Part shown: piece by piece, positions 45,435-58,159 of the stretch
How positions within the stretch are numbered: position 1 is the stretch's first letter
Layout: each line of letters begins with the position of its first letter
Assembly (NCBI RefSeq): GCF_009727055.1
Contig: NC_052357.1
Span: 19,783,666-19,847,665 of the forward strand
DNA: 64,000 nucleotides
Source: Benincasa hispida
Lineage: Eukaryota; Streptophyta; Magnoliopsida; Cucurbitales; Cucurbitaceae
Direction: 5' to 3'
Made by a program: the position numbers and the translations under genes
Notes under the pieces: generated by a model
Told to the model about the DNA's origin: nothing
Databases searched by the model: none
The model's input: only the letters and a program-made list of their open reading frames with translations

Positions 45435-48400
45435 TTAGGCTCCAACTTTCTTCATTTTTTTGGCCGATTTTCCATTGTTGGTTTTACCATTTTTTCTCTT
45501 TTGTTTCTGTCCATTCTGTTTGTGCTCTTCAACTTTCTGTTGAGGATCAACTTCCTCGAACTCAATCGGTTTTATAATGACACCAGACTTCTTCACGACC
45601 TGCATAAAACAAATTCAAAAGGGTTTTCAATGTGTTTCTATCAAGATTCGAGAATGGTCCATCTACGGTTTTAATGCTAAACGAGATGATGATACTGACC
45701 TCTGGTCGATTAAGAGCACCTATTGCTGATGCAGGGTTGAAGTCGGGGCCGATAGGCATGCGGATACTGTGCTCAAATACATCCTTTTCTGTATAAGGAA
45801 AAGGAAGAGTCTTTGTGTAGAGTTTCTCAGCCTGCCACGAAAAGGAAACATGGTCATTCAATCACACCATAATAAGTACCAAAGGTCCAAAAGAGTTACG
45901 ATCTTTTCAGTGAGTTGCAGCTATTTTGGCTAATGTTAAGCCACCTACCTTTTTATCCAATTTCTCAGAGATGATAACATGTTTGAGATTTGCATCCTTC
46001 CTATTCTTAAGAGATTCCTGCCTCCTCTTGTTTGCAACCTCGTGTTCTTTCAGCATCCAAGAAGGTAAGCCTTTTTTCTTCTGGATGTGAGTCCATTGGC
46101 CCCATCCAGGTAGTAAAACAGGCTTTTCTGGTTCAGGATTTTCCTCATTCAGAATTTCCTCTTTCTGCCTCTCGAATTCCTCCTCTACATCATCTCCAGC
46201 AAAAGCTTCGCGAATCAAATCTGCTTGAGATGGAAGCTCATAAGACTCGTTATTAGCTGAAGTCAGAACCCCTTCTACCATCATCTCATGATCCGAGTCA
46301 CTTTGATCATCCACATCTTGCATGGTTTCCTGTATCAGATTAAAGAAAAGCATAACGATATTAATGATAAGAAGAATAAGAATATCAACGAAACAATGAT
46401 AACACCAACAAATTGATAGACGAAAACAATCATACCTTTGGAACTTGACCTTGTAAATATGGCTTAGATGATACAATGGCGGAAGTTGTAGAATCCACCC
46501 TTTTTTCAAGATTTTTCGCCTGCATACCAAACACATGCTAAATATAAACATTTTTAACCAAAAGAAAATGTTTTAACCAAGACAAGATGATTAGGCACAC
46601 AATGAAAGAACGAAACCTTCAACCTTTTTCCATGTGTCAGATGCAAAAATGGCAACTTCATATGTTGTCTTAGGACCTGGATCTCTAACAGTTTCATCAA
46701 AGCTCTGAGCAAGAACAGAGAAAAAATGCTTATTCAGCAAAAGAAAAGATAGAAAGAAATAGACCCGACTGAAAAAAAACATTCATGAAACATTCCTACT
46801 TTAAAAAATGAATTCTGGTGCCTCTTGGAGTCTTCACAAAGAATATCAGAACTAATATTTGCATCAGCAAATAAACTGCTATTGTTATCGTCCCCATCAT
46901 ACTCCACGGGTTCTCTAGCCTCAGTGTCATCTTCATCATCTGTATCACCATAATATTCTGACTTTGTCTTCTTTCTTGGTTCTGGAGCCGATTTTTTCAT
47001 TGCACCAAAGGATCTTCTACCACTAGTAGTTTCTGTATTTATATTTTCTGTCTCAGAATTAGTCAGCTGCTTCGAGAGTGACTCAAACTCCTGGATGGCA
47101 AGTTTGGCCTCTTCAGCAGCTGCCTCTTCCCTTTTCTTCATCCCCCGTACCTACCAGAAAAAGGCAGGACAAGTAACAACCAAGAATGTTTTACATACAA
47201 GATTAGATAACAGATTACAAATTCACATTTTAACGTTGAAGCTAAAATTTCCTCTGGAATAATTCTGACTTCAGTTCTCCCACAACACACAGAAGAGCTG
47301 TTACCACCAATATGCCATGGAAAAATCATGTTCAAAAGAGTAATACAACTTTCCTTTTACATTTCGTTCTTTCCCCTTTCTCTAAGTCTTGTGTATAAGA
47401 GTGAGTACTACTATTCAAAACAATGTGTGCTGTATTTGAAATGACCTAGCATAATGTGTGGTGCCGTATTAGTATCTGACAATGTATAGTTTCAAATACA
47501 AGAAAGAACATCACACCATCACGTTAAAATGCTGGTTTAATGCATTTGAAAATACATGGCAGTAGAATAGAACCAGTCATCTGAATATAATTCATGGAAT
47601 TTCAAATGACAGACACTAAAACGAGCATTATTACCATGAAAGGCAAAGCAAGCAATCCAGAGTTGGGAGCTTCCTCCTCATCTTCTAATGCTTTTAAAGT
47701 CTTGTCCTTTGCCTTCTCCAACAACTTCGATGCCCTGCTGTTGTTTTCATCCGCTGACTGATCATCTGAGAAATCTTCATCACTACTTTCATCACTGCTG
47801 CTGCTACTATCTTTTAGTGTGTGCATTTTTCGAGTCAAATTTGCATGCTGTTGCAGTTGTTCAGCTATTGCAGCTCGTGTACCTTCATCTTGGGCATTCA
47901 AACCACGACTCAAAATGCGCTTTGCCCACCGTGAGCTATTTTTGTGCTTCAAAGTCATGCGCTCCTACATGAGAAAAGACGAGATTCAAAAGATTGAACC
48001 TTGGGCCCAGATTATTAAAGACGGATTGGTGGAATAAAATATATATAATTTATGAGGAACATGATAAAACTCAACCCAGTTGAGATATCCATTAAAAGTT
48101 CAAAAAAATAACCGTCCAAAAAATCACCTCTGCCCGCTTGAACTCTTGCTTCATCGCCAATTCTTTAGCAGCATCAGGATCCATTTCAATTTGGACAGAC
48201 GCCCCTTTCATTCTATCTTTCTTCAGCAGACGATGGTAAGTTTTTGATTTGATTTTCTTAATATGTTTTGCCTTCATCTCGTGACGAAAAAGAAGGCTGC
48301 GCATCTTAGCCAGCCGATTCTGACGATCCTTTTCATCCTCAAATGATACCTGCCAAAAATTTAACAAGAAACTATCAACAGTCAACCTAAACAAGTCAAG

Positions 48401-51400
48401 AAGGCCTAAACAATGTTCAAAACAAATTGCAAGATTTACGTCCTAAAACACCTATCTCATGACAATAAAAAATTTTAAGCCTCAACTTAAATCGTCTTTG
48501 GTTTGTAAGAGGCTTACACCTCCATGAGTACACAACAGTAATGGTTAGAATAACGTCACTTTATTGCCTATTCTTCCTCCATTTACGTCTGTAAGACTAA
48601 TATGAAATGTAACACAAAGCCAATTACCATTGAGGCTCACCTCTCATATTTCCTTGAAACCTATGTACCATTTCATCCAGAGAAAGGGTTTCAATGTCAT
48701 CTTTAGCTTGGCTCTATCTTTCCAATTACTTAAGGTAGAGAACTTAAAAAATTGAAACCTCTTAGAAAATTAATTATCAAGCTAAAAAGACAAAGAATGA
48801 AGAGCATCTAGCCCCCAAAACAGACATGCAACATCGGAGCTGTTGAACTTCCTTAGCAATTGATACAACGAAGAAATCACATGAGAACAATCCAACTATA
48901 TTTCCCTTATGGTTTAATTAATTCTAGAATTATAAACATCCAAAAGAACTCATTAATCAAATTATAAAAATCAGTAGCCTAATGTAAGTGTTACTATAGT
49001 TTCAGGATAAACTATTTGCAAATCCTTTTCTAGAAATCAGAAAATATCATGAATAAGATACCATAAAATATCTACTTTCCACAATTCAAAAAACATATTA
49101 ATCATACTATTGCTTTTATTAATAAAAGTACAAAAACATCACAAAACCCAGGCTCCATGGATCATAGACCATGAACAACATGCACGACCAGATTTGTTAA
49201 TCTCATCTGCCTTTCACCCAACATAGAGTTCAGGCGACAAAAAGGAGCAAAAGGCAACATCCAAATACCTTGTTTAATTCAAGAAGCTTAGAACCATCAT
49301 TTTTATGAGCTTCCATGATCTTCCCATCATGAACGAGTGAAGCAATTTTCTTCTCAATGTCAGTTCTAGGTTTAAATTCAGAAGCTATTGCTCCTACAGT
49401 AGAATACCCCAAATCTACTTCTTCACCTAAGTACAAGGTAGAGGCTTCCCGATTCTTCTTGACTATAGGCTCCCACTTACTGACTTCTTTCTTTGATTGT
49501 TCATAAGCTACTTTTCTCTCCACTCTTTCTCGATCTGCTTTAGGAAGTGGTGCCTGAAGTGCCATTGACTTTTTCTCTGTTTGAAGAGTTCGCTTTCTAA
49601 GCATGCTATATCCAGGTTTTCCTTGAAGAGGATCAAGGAGGTCCTCTATGCTAATGAGACTATTACCATCCAAAACATCACGACTGGGATTATATTCAGA
49701 CTCCTGATATGCCTCAGATATAACAATATTGTTTCTCTTCTTTCCTGAAAGATAGGTCATTGACAGTAAAATTACAATAGCAAAATTCAAATATTCCAAA
49801 GAATTTTTTATCTGTACTAAACCAAAAATTTTGAGCTAATTTGTCAAAAAAAGTCTCAAGTATAAAAACAGTCCCTTTAACATCCCCTACATGCACGGAA
49901 CTTATTGATTTGATTAATATATCAATTTTGAACTAGGGAGAAAAGATGAAATAGATTATCTAAGATCTCTGATTGTGCAAGCAACTATAATTGGCTGTTT
50001 CATTTGTCATATATATCAGCTGACAAAGAATACACCAGAAATATTAGAGCAACAAAACTAAAAGAGAGAGAACGGAGAACATCTGATAGAACAACATGCT
50101 TATACAGAGACAACTATTTCATAAATTTTTAACAGAAACGTTTCTAAAAGCTCTATTACCACGGTTGGAGGGTATACTGGCTATTCCAGGATGACAGGGA
50201 CTAGATGTTTTGCTGTGGGATAAGGAACACCAAAAAACTTCACTTTGGGATATAATGAAGGGAAACAATTTTGTATTATTATTATTATTATTATTTTGGG
50301 GGGGGGGAGGCGGTGGTGGTGTTAGATAAAGTGATATAAAATCACAAAATTACCCAAGGCTTTAATGAGGTATACGGATTAGATAGATTATGAATAATAT
50401 GGGACTAAAGTTGAAATCTTAGAGGAAGAGCAAACCTCCATAACCTTAAATTTTTTTTGTTCAAATTACATACATAATCCTGCATTCTGTAACCACTAAC
50501 CACATTACCTTCAAATGCTTCACGAGGCATTCCAGTAATGTTTTGCAACATCCTAGCATGACTACCGTCATCATCTTTTTTTGGATCAGCATCATCTGAA
50601 TCTTCAGTCAAGTTTCCTTTACCATCCCTTTCATCAATTTCCTCATCATCTGAAGACACATCCTCGTCCTATAATGAATAAACATCAAGAACCAACCAAT
50701 CATGGGAAACAAAATGCACGTAATGTAATTCATCCACCAAAGACAGACTAATGGAGCTTCATGGTATCCAAATTGACCCCTAAATACAAGATTGAGACAC
50801 TGTTAACTTACTGACACGGCAATTCTTTTAAGATACAGACATCTAAACTTCAAAATTGCTCAAAAATGTCATTGATTGTAAAGTTGACTGTGTTTAGTTA
50901 AACTTCATTTACTACTTATCTTTCATGTATCTCTACATCTAAGTTCCTTGGCATCTTTTGATCCTCACATAAATCAAAATTCATTAATATAAAAAATCAA
51001 AGGAGTATCAAAAATCAAAATTCTAAAAAGTAGAATAGATGGCAAACAAAAATAATGACACTTACCTTAAAGTGAACAGGCAGCTCGTAATCATAGTTAT
51101 CAACAGTATCATAACGGCGGTTCTTCCCTGACTCCTCCTCTGGAACAGCCTCTTCATACTCATAAACATCCCCAGGAAAAGTCTCTCCCTCACTACAATC
51201 ACTAACCTCAGAATTGTCAGACTCAACATCCCCCTTTATTCGACCAACTTCTCTCTGTAGGGAGGGTGCCAACTGAGGCCCCCTTCTGTTCAGCCTCCTC
51301 TTATCACTGCTCTTATTCTTCTTCAAGAAGACCTTAGAGTGTTTTTTCTTGTCGCTGCTCTTCCCCTTCTCTTGCCTTTTCTTCTGCCTCACCTCCCCCA

Positions 51401-51401
51401 T
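45435..51401 (-). CDS. UTP14: U3 snoRNA-associated protein 14 (UTP14 homologue)
   Basis: Eleven coding exons on minus: 51401-51066, 50668-50509, 49744-49269, 48349-48128, 47964-47635, 47150-46800, 46704-46624, 46519-46436, 46329-45949, 45831-45700 and 45599-45435 (TAA). They join in frame to 905 aa, with GT/AG at every intron. The N-terminus is very basic (MGEVRQKKRQEKGKSSDKKK) and is followed by acidic stretches. The Utp14 family core starts with ISIEDLLDPLQGKPGYSMLR and KADRERVERKVAYEQSKKEV, and continues with KIKSKTYHRLLKKDR, LKHKNSSRWAKRILSRG, the acidic-Ser run SSSSSDESSDEDFSDD, LPGWGQWTHIQKKKGLPSWM and SIRMPIGPDFNPASAIGALN. The C-terminus is Lys-rich. UTP14 is a nucleolar component of the SSU processome needed for 18S rRNA maturation; in yeast it activates the helicase Dhr1. 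Intron 2 carries an (ATT)n and G-run at about 50274-50310. The gene appears intact. Confidence 0.95.
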
Positions 51402-52857
51402 TACTGCACGATAAGAACTGAAAATTCAACTGCATCAAATCAAAAACCAAGTACAAGTAATATTTTAACTTGAAAACTTAGAATTCATGTCCTTCCTATG
51501 TCTTATCAAGAGTGAGACGACAAAATGAAGAGAGAAATATGTTAAAAAAATTAAATAAATATAGGGAAAGGAAGGTACCTGCCAATCAGAGTGAATGGTG
51601 TAAGGCAAAGGTTACCACCTTCAGGAGGCAGCAACAAGAAAGAAACGTTTGTGTTTCCCCTTTTTTCTGCACTGAATTACAAATTTAGTTTTCAGGCCTT
51701 GGGAATTTAAAAAGTACGTATTAGGTCCCTAAACTTTTTCTTTTGTACCTAATAGGTCCTGAATTTTAGAAATGCCAAATAGGACCTTTGACTACTAATG
51801 TTGTGCCTAATAGGTCCTAAACTTTATAAATGTCAAATGGGTCCATAAACTTTTTAATTTTGTATTGAATAAGTCTCTAATATATTCAACATTTTTTTTA
51901 ATTAACAAAATTGAAATATTAGAGAGAACGCTATAATCAAGTAGGTAGCAGCAATTTTCATAAATGAAGGGAGTTTTTCAACTTCTCTTCTTCCTTTGTT
52001 CTAGCTGCGTTGGTAAGATTTTAGGATAAATTAATTTTAAGTTGATTTAAATGAAATCAAATGCAAATAGCCACGGATTACTAATAGATTGATCTTTTCC
52101 CAGCGAATTGTATCTATAATCTATAATATATATAAAAGTAACTATAAGAGGATAGTCTTTAGGTCCTTTTAATGCCTCCGTGTTTTAGAATATGTCTATT
52201 TCACCCTGAATATTTTCAATAACTTTTTAAATCAAAATCATGCAGTTGAGAGCATATGTAAGACTCCAATTTTCAGTAAAGAGTATCACTGGTTAGCGAA
52301 TTGGTTAATCTGAGGGAGAACATTTCAATTTCATTAAAGACACGGTCTACCTGCGACTATAATCTACAATTATACAGTTATAAATATTTGCGGCTTTTCG
52401 GTCAATCAAAATAACACCTACAAGCTAGGGATTAAAAGACAATATGATAATACGATGGATTACACCGACTGATTCTAGATAAATAAAGAAGAAGGGAAAT
52501 GCAGGAAAATTCATGGTCGCATGAACAAGGCAATTTTCAGTAGAGAGCAAAAAGATTTACAGATGATCAAAGCATCGCAGGACAAACGCAAGAAATCAAA
52601 AGGCAGTTCGAGAAGTCCCAATTCGCCACTTTTTCGCTGATATTTGGGAATTGTTACTAAAGAAAACAATCAACACAACACCTCGTTTGTTTCCTAAGAA
52701 AAATCCTAATTTGCGGTTTTCAAGTGAGAAGAAAGGCATGGATGGAGATCGAGAAAATACCTGTAACGACGAGATAGTAGAAAATTAGTGNNNNNNNNNN
52801 AGAAGACGGTTTAAGGAAGAAGAAGAGAGTGGAGCGCGTGTGAGCGGGGAAGGGGGA
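51402..52857 (-). other. UTP14 5' leader with probable non-coding exons; assembly gap
   Basis: Splice-like signals on minus suggest non-coding 5' exons ending at about 52761 (ACAG|GTATTT) and spanning about 51666-51579 (TGCAG|AAAAAA to GGCAG|GTACCT). The last junction lies just upstream of the ATG, near 51430. These are inferred and need transcript data. Ten Ns at 52791-52800 mark a gap in the first leader exon. At about 51690-51890 are repeats of the phrase TAGGTCC-TAAACTTT, a common plant intergenic repeat. Confidence 0.5.
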
Positions 52858-52870
52858 AGGGTTTAGGGTT
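52858..52870 (-). promoter_or_regulatory. double telo-box upstream of UTP14
   Basis: On minus, AACCCTAAACCCT contains two overlapping telo-box cores. It lies near the expected transcription start, as in many plant ribosome-biogenesis genes. The same motif is found before RPL22 in this window. Confidence 0.6.
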
Positions 52871-52899
52871 CCCCTTTCTTTTTCTTTTCTTTTTAATTT

Positions 52900-53340
52900 T
52901 ACTGATTTTTTCTTTTTTAAATTTAAATTTTAGGTGATAACGATTTACTCCTTTAACTTATAATTTCGTAATAATTTAGATTTTAAATTTTATTATGTAA
53001 TAATTTAGTATAGTACTTTAAAATTTATAACAAATTAATTCATATTTTAAAAATTAGTGTTAAAATTTAATGAAAATTTCTTCTACAAATAAACCAATAA
53101 ACTAAGTAGGGGCTCAATATTTTTATAAAATACAAAATCTACATTAAAATAATAAAAATTGACATCTAAATCTGATAAATTTATTTACGTTATAGATTAA
53201 ATTGTTACAAATTTAAAAGTAGAAAGACTAAATCGATACATACTAAAATTCGAAAATTAAATTACTATAAAATCAATGTTGAGAGATTATATTGTTACTT
53301 TTATGAAAGTTTAGAGATGAAAAATGATTTTTAATATTTT
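52900..53340. repeat. fold-back element, family 1 (second copy)
   Basis: Its centre, CTCAATATTTTTATAAAATACAAAATCTAC..TTGACATCTAAATCTG (53108-53180), is the reverse of the centre of the 15945-16420 element. The right tip TTGTTACTTTTATGAAAGTTTAGAGATGAAAAATGATTTTTAA matches that element's tip. Arms carry ACAATTTAGT/TAAATTGTTAC phrases. Immediately upstream of the UTP14 promoter. Confidence 0.6.
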
Positions 53341-53889
53341 TCTTTCTTCTCCTTTTCTAATTATATAGATTTCTAATAAAAAAAAGTTTTCTAGTACACT
53401 TTTAATAAAATATTTATTTTATATATGTAATTTCCATAAAATGTTTCTACGTCCAAATATGACAATATAAATCATAAAACATACAGGTGTGAAAACGATA
53501 GACCTTGAAAAAAAAAGACATACATGTTCCTAAGAGAAAAAGAAGAAGAAGAAATAATAATAATAAAAAAATAAAATATATGAAAGTGGTTTTTTTCAGT
53601 TTTAAGCAACTTGTAACGATATTATGTATTAATTTAGTTAATTGTACCTATCACTTAGGTTCTATTTGAGATTGTTGTAACGCTTTTAAAATAATTATTG
53701 GTAGTTGTTCAAAGAAATAAAATAGTGTTTGATAAATTTAGAAAAAAAATTAATTATGGTGTTTGATAAATTAATACTTATATAATTTAATTATGTTAAT
53801 CAAAGTAGAGATATTATTTTAATTAGGGGTCTTTTGAATATAAAAAAGAATATTTTAAAATATTTACACTTAATTTATCATACTAATAC

Positions 53890-54235
53890 ATTATACATCT
53901 CGTCTATACCCTGCCATTTTTCATTTATTATAATTATAACGATTGTTATGTTATTATTGTTGTATAAATACTATATTTAAATTTTGTGTCGGTCCTAGGT
54001 AAGTGGAGTACTTTTTCTTGAAATTCAGATTGTACCTATCAAATTAATCATATAAAAAATTAATTAAAATTTTTCAAGGATAGTTATTTAAGTTAATTGA
54101 TTTTTTCAGGAAAACAAAACAGGAACAAAATTCTTGCAAGAAACCTGGTCCCACAAAATTAAAGTGGGGAATTTTATTTATGAGTGGGAAAGTCATCCCT
54201 GGGCTTGGTCCGCCTCCTGGACATCTCCTTTACCT
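53890..54235. mobile_element. decayed copy of the 1689-2279 MITE family
   Basis: The right end GGGAAAGTCATCCCTGGGCTTGGTCCGCCTCCTGGACATCTC parallels the right end of the first MITE (GGGGAATGGCATCCCC..GACC..CGCTCCGTGGACATTTC). The AT-rich core has the same order of motifs (TGTTATGTTATTATTGTTGTA, then ATAGTTATTTAAGTTAATTGATTTTTT). Its left end is weak and no target duplication was identified. Confidence 0.45.
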
Positions 54236-54581
54236 GAGTATTGCTCAACAATTGACATGCTTTTATTTAATTCAATTTATACTAACTAAGTGGCTATGAG
54301 AGAATTTCTCCTTTTGATCCTTTTAGATGGTGGTTCCAAAGTTATCTTCGATAATTTTGTATTTAAATTATTAAATTGAGAAACTCTAAATACTTTTTAA
54401 ATAAAAAAAATTAAAAAATATCTCAATTACGTTAAAAAAATATAAAAATAAAAGTAAATAAACAGATCTATTTACTATCTAAATCCAAAATCTAAAAGGT
54501 GTTGTGGAAAAAAAAAAACTCTAAATCACCTTTAAAGAAAAAGGGAGAGAAAAAAAAAAACACAATCTCTAAATGACATTA

Positions 54582-54641
<60 letters not shown>

Positions 54642-57059
54642 CTAATTTACAATTAAAAGATCTATTTATCCTATCTAAAAAAATTTCTCAATTACGTTAA
54701 AGAGAACTTTTTTTAAAAAAAATTCCTGTTTTAGATTAAAACCTCATTAGTTGATTTTTTTTCTTTGAAAGATATCTTTTTGAATGGTTTGGAAGAGATC
54801 TCATTCGGCAATAGTAATAAAGATTAATTAAATAGTTTATTTATTTCAAAATAATATAATAATAATTATTATTTTTAATTTTTAACAAACATCATGTCAA
54901 TATCACATATCTAAATTTATTTTGTAAAATCAAATTAAGATTTCAAATCAAAATTTGCTCGAGAAATAGTTAAATTAGACCTTCAATTTTCATTGGTTTA
55001 TTTTCGTCTTCTTTATTTTTATTTTTTTTGTTGGTTTTGGTTTAATTTGGTCAATGTGTTTTTTTAGCATTATATATATATATTATTTAGTTTACTATTA
55101 TTCTCACATTTTTGTGTTGTTTTCTATATTCTTAGACATCCTCTACGATTTAACTTCTATCTTTTACAAATTTTTTTTCTTTAGTTTCTCTTAACTTTTT
55201 ATTTAATATTTTTTACTACTCTAGAAGTAAGCATCTCAATTAAATTTTCATGTATTTAAACCATCTATTTTTTTAATATAAAATTCATTAACAATATGTG
55301 ACATCCCATTTATTTTTTCTCTTATTAAGTTTTTAGTTTTTTTTCCAACTTCATTGCATTATTCTTTTCCGGATTTTTCCTTTGTTTCACCTTTTTTTCT
55401 TTTTCTTTTTGTTTATTTCTACCAAGAGTTTCTCACTTTTATTTATATATATGTATATATATGTGTTATTTATTTATTAAATTATAAATAATTGATTGTG
55501 TAAATTGTGTGAGATTTGAGATTTAGGATTTCAAAATCATTACGGATGTCCCCAAATTCGACATAGATTGTAGCTAATAAAATAATTTTATAAAACAAAT
55601 CATTAAAAATTTAAAACGCATTATGGTTTGGAGATGCAAACAAACTTCTAAAGTTGAATAGATAAATTTGTGAATTTTTTTTAAAAAAATCATTTTATTT
55701 AAATTAAAATAAATTAGTTTATTTAAAATTTTTACAGTATTTTAATTTGTGTAGGAATAATAATTTTAATTAGGTTTTAGATTTAAGATTTTTTATTTAT
55801 TAAACTTCTATTAAAAATATAAAAATAATTCAAACGTATATTTATTTTTAAAATAAACAATATTTAAAATTAAAGAAATTAAAATATAGTATAGGAATAA
55901 GTAAGAAAATAATCTATTTTTAAGAATTATTAATAGTCATATATAATGATACCATTAAATTCATTAAATAAACAACAGAATTAACAAGATTTCATAAAAT
56001 CACATATCAACTTCTATAAAAGATGATTTATTTTAAAGATACATGTGCATGATACATACTAATAAATTAGTAAATATAAGTGGAGATTCAAACCTTTAAC
56101 GTTATCTTAACAATTTAAAAAAATCAATGAAAACCACAAACTCGTGGTTTACAATTTCAAATTACACTTTTAGTAAAATAAAAATAATGAATCGAAGACA
56201 TGATTAAACGTTGATTATCAAGTTCGATTCAGTATTGAATGACCAAGTCATCTAGAAGCATTTGAGGCCATAAGTGATGCAATGTTGAAGACAAAATCTT
56301 TTTCACATAAAATGGTCGAGTTTATATAAAAAAGATTAGACAAATATTGATTTATATTACTTATTTTTTCAATTAAAATCTCAAATGGTTTTTAGACGGG
56401 ACTTCTCTAAGATTTATAGAGACGTCATTCAAAAAAATTTCTATATACATAGGGATCGGTTTCCCTCTTCCATGTTATGCGTTATCACAATATTGTTGCT
56501 TATTCCCTAGCGAATAGGGTGGTGGAAAAGCATGACTTCTTCATTACTTATCTTCTCCTATATCGTTTGGTTTAGGGTGTCAGACTCGTAGGATATGATT
56601 CTTTAGTTATGTTGTACCGTTTTCTTTTTGAAAAAAAAAAATCTCAAAGAAATTTTGATATCAATTTTTGAATTGATTCATACTATCTAATATAATTTAA
56701 TTTTAAAACTGCAAATGCTTGACTTTCACAAGTGCCTTACTTTAATCCAAGAATTAACGTAAACAGGAGAAATGCGATAATCAGATAGATTATTAAAAAA
56801 AAAAAAATCATTAAATTTGAGTAATTTTGCATTTGCTCATCATCCACCATATTTATCTACTTATTTAGAAGAATTATGTGATAACTTCTCTCGTTACTTT
56901 GGTGGGGTTTATTTAAATTGGAATGATTTTAAATGGACTTAAGTAAAAATAGCTAAAATCATTAATAAAGTAATAAATAATCTAAGTCGTGAATTTTTAG
57001 ATTTAAAGCATAGAGAGAATTCTCAACAATCAGAGGACTTCTTGACTCATGAAGTTGAC
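54236..57059. other. AT-rich intergenic DNA
   Basis: No gene seen. It includes a (TA)n block with interruptions at about 54579-54641 and many A/T runs. The only coding-like patch is the RNase H-like relic listed next. Confidence 0.6.
56471..56575 (+). pseudogene. short RNase H-like (RVT_3) relic
   Basis: One frame reads HVMRYHNIVAYSLANRVVEK then HDFFITYLL. It resembles the N-x-V-A-x-x-L-A end of the RNase H-like domain found in plant LINE polyproteins and related genes, as at about 13907. Only about 35 residues are recognisable, with no clear element ends, so this is tentative. Confidence 0.35.
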
Positions 57060-58099
57060 CATACTTGAAGATTGAAGCTCAAGAACATCCACACGTTCCC
57101 CTTCCATATATCAAGCACATACATTCAACCAAGAGAGAATGAGAGAATCAAGTACTAGACATTGAACCACATCTGCATCAAATCTACATCAACACAAGTT
57201 TAACTCCATGAAATACGTTTTTCCGGAAGCCTCGTGTGAATATTGATCCCCAAGAAGATCATCAAGCCCAAAAGTCGATCATCCAAGAAGATCATCAAGC
57301 CTAAAGGTCGATCATCCAAGAAGATCATCAAGCCCAAAGGTTGATCCTTCAAGAAGATCATCAAGCCCAAAGACTAATCCTCTAAGAAGATCATCGAGCC
57401 CAAAGACCGATCCTCCAAGAAGATCAACAAGTCCGAAGGTCGATCATCCAAGAAGATCATCAAGCCCAAAGGCGGATCATCCGAGAAGATCATCGAGCCC
57501 AAAGGCTGATCATCCGAGAAGATCATCGAGCCCAAAGGCTGATCATCCGAGNATCCGAGAAGATCATCGAGCCCAAAGGCTGATCATCCGAGAAGATCAT
57601 CGAGCCCAAAAGCTGATCATCCAAGAAGATCATCAAGCTCAAAGGTCGATCATCCAAGAAGATCATCCAGCCCAAAGGTCGATCATCCAAGAAGATCATC
57701 CAGCCCAAAGGCCGATCATCTAACAACATCAACAAGCCCAAAGGTCAATCATCCAAGAACATCAACAAGCGCTAAGGTCGATCATCCAAGAACATCATCA
57801 AGTCAAAAGGTTGATCATCCAAAAACATCATCAAACCAAAAGGTTGATCATCCAAGAAGATCATCGAACCTAAAGGCAGATCATTCAAGAAGATCATCGA
57901 GCCCAAAGACCGATCATCCAAGAAAATCAACAAGTCAAGAGAGCGATCATGCAAGAAGATCAACTAGCATAAAGATTATAGTTTATTTTGAAAGCATCAA
58001 AAGATTATGTATTAGAGATTGTACTCGCTATACTGAAATTAATACAAAAACCAAGTTCAACTCCACGAAACAAGTTTCTTCGGAAACCCTGTGCAAACA
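57060..58099 (+). repeat. 5' LTR region of a Ty3/gypsy element, left end unclear
   Basis: It ends GTGCAAACA at about 58099, just before a primer-binding-type sequence. The left boundary could not be fixed, and 57060 is an estimate. Most of the interior is a 33-bp minisatellite. About 40 bp of sequence (AGTTTAACTCCATGAAATACG..TTCCGGAAGCC near 57198 and AGTTCAACTCCACGAAACAAG..TTCGGAAACCC near 58052) is repeated on each side of the minisatellite. Confidence 0.6.
57240..57970 (+). repeat. 33-bp minisatellite, about 22 copies
   Basis: The unit is approximately AAGAAGATCATCAAGCCCAA followed by AGGTCGATCATCC, repeated with point changes. A single N at 57552, next to a partial repeat (CATCCGAGN), marks an unresolved assembly point. 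Because 33 is a multiple of three, open frames persist on minus (MIFLDDRPLGW-type 11-residue repeats), but they are a by-product of the repeat. Confidence 0.9.
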
Positions 58100-58101
58100 A
58101 A

Positions 58102-58119
58102 TTGGCACGTCCAGTGGGA
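58102..58119 (+). other. primer-binding region of the gypsy element
   Basis: TTGGCACGTCCAGTGGGA resembles the sequence that follows the 5' LTR in many plant Ty3/gypsy elements. The tRNA identity is not assigned. Confidence 0.55.
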
Positions 58120-58159
58120 CATCTCTACCTCTAATCTCTCTCGTCATCCAAATCAACAA

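Noticed and set aside
45907..46551. A 214-residue minus ORF as a separate gene
   Set aside because: Its second half is UTP14 exon 9; the first half is intron read-through with different composition.
57523..57963. Open minus frames with 11-residue repeats (MIFLDDRPLG type) suggesting a repeat protein
   Set aside because: They result from a 33-bp minisatellite staying in frame. They have no start context, domain or conserved flanks, and they lie in an LTR.
57240..57970. A regularly spaced repeat that could be taken for a CRISPR-like array
   Set aside because: The unit is contiguous 33-bp repeats with no unique spacers, it lies in a plant LTR, and no cas genes are present.
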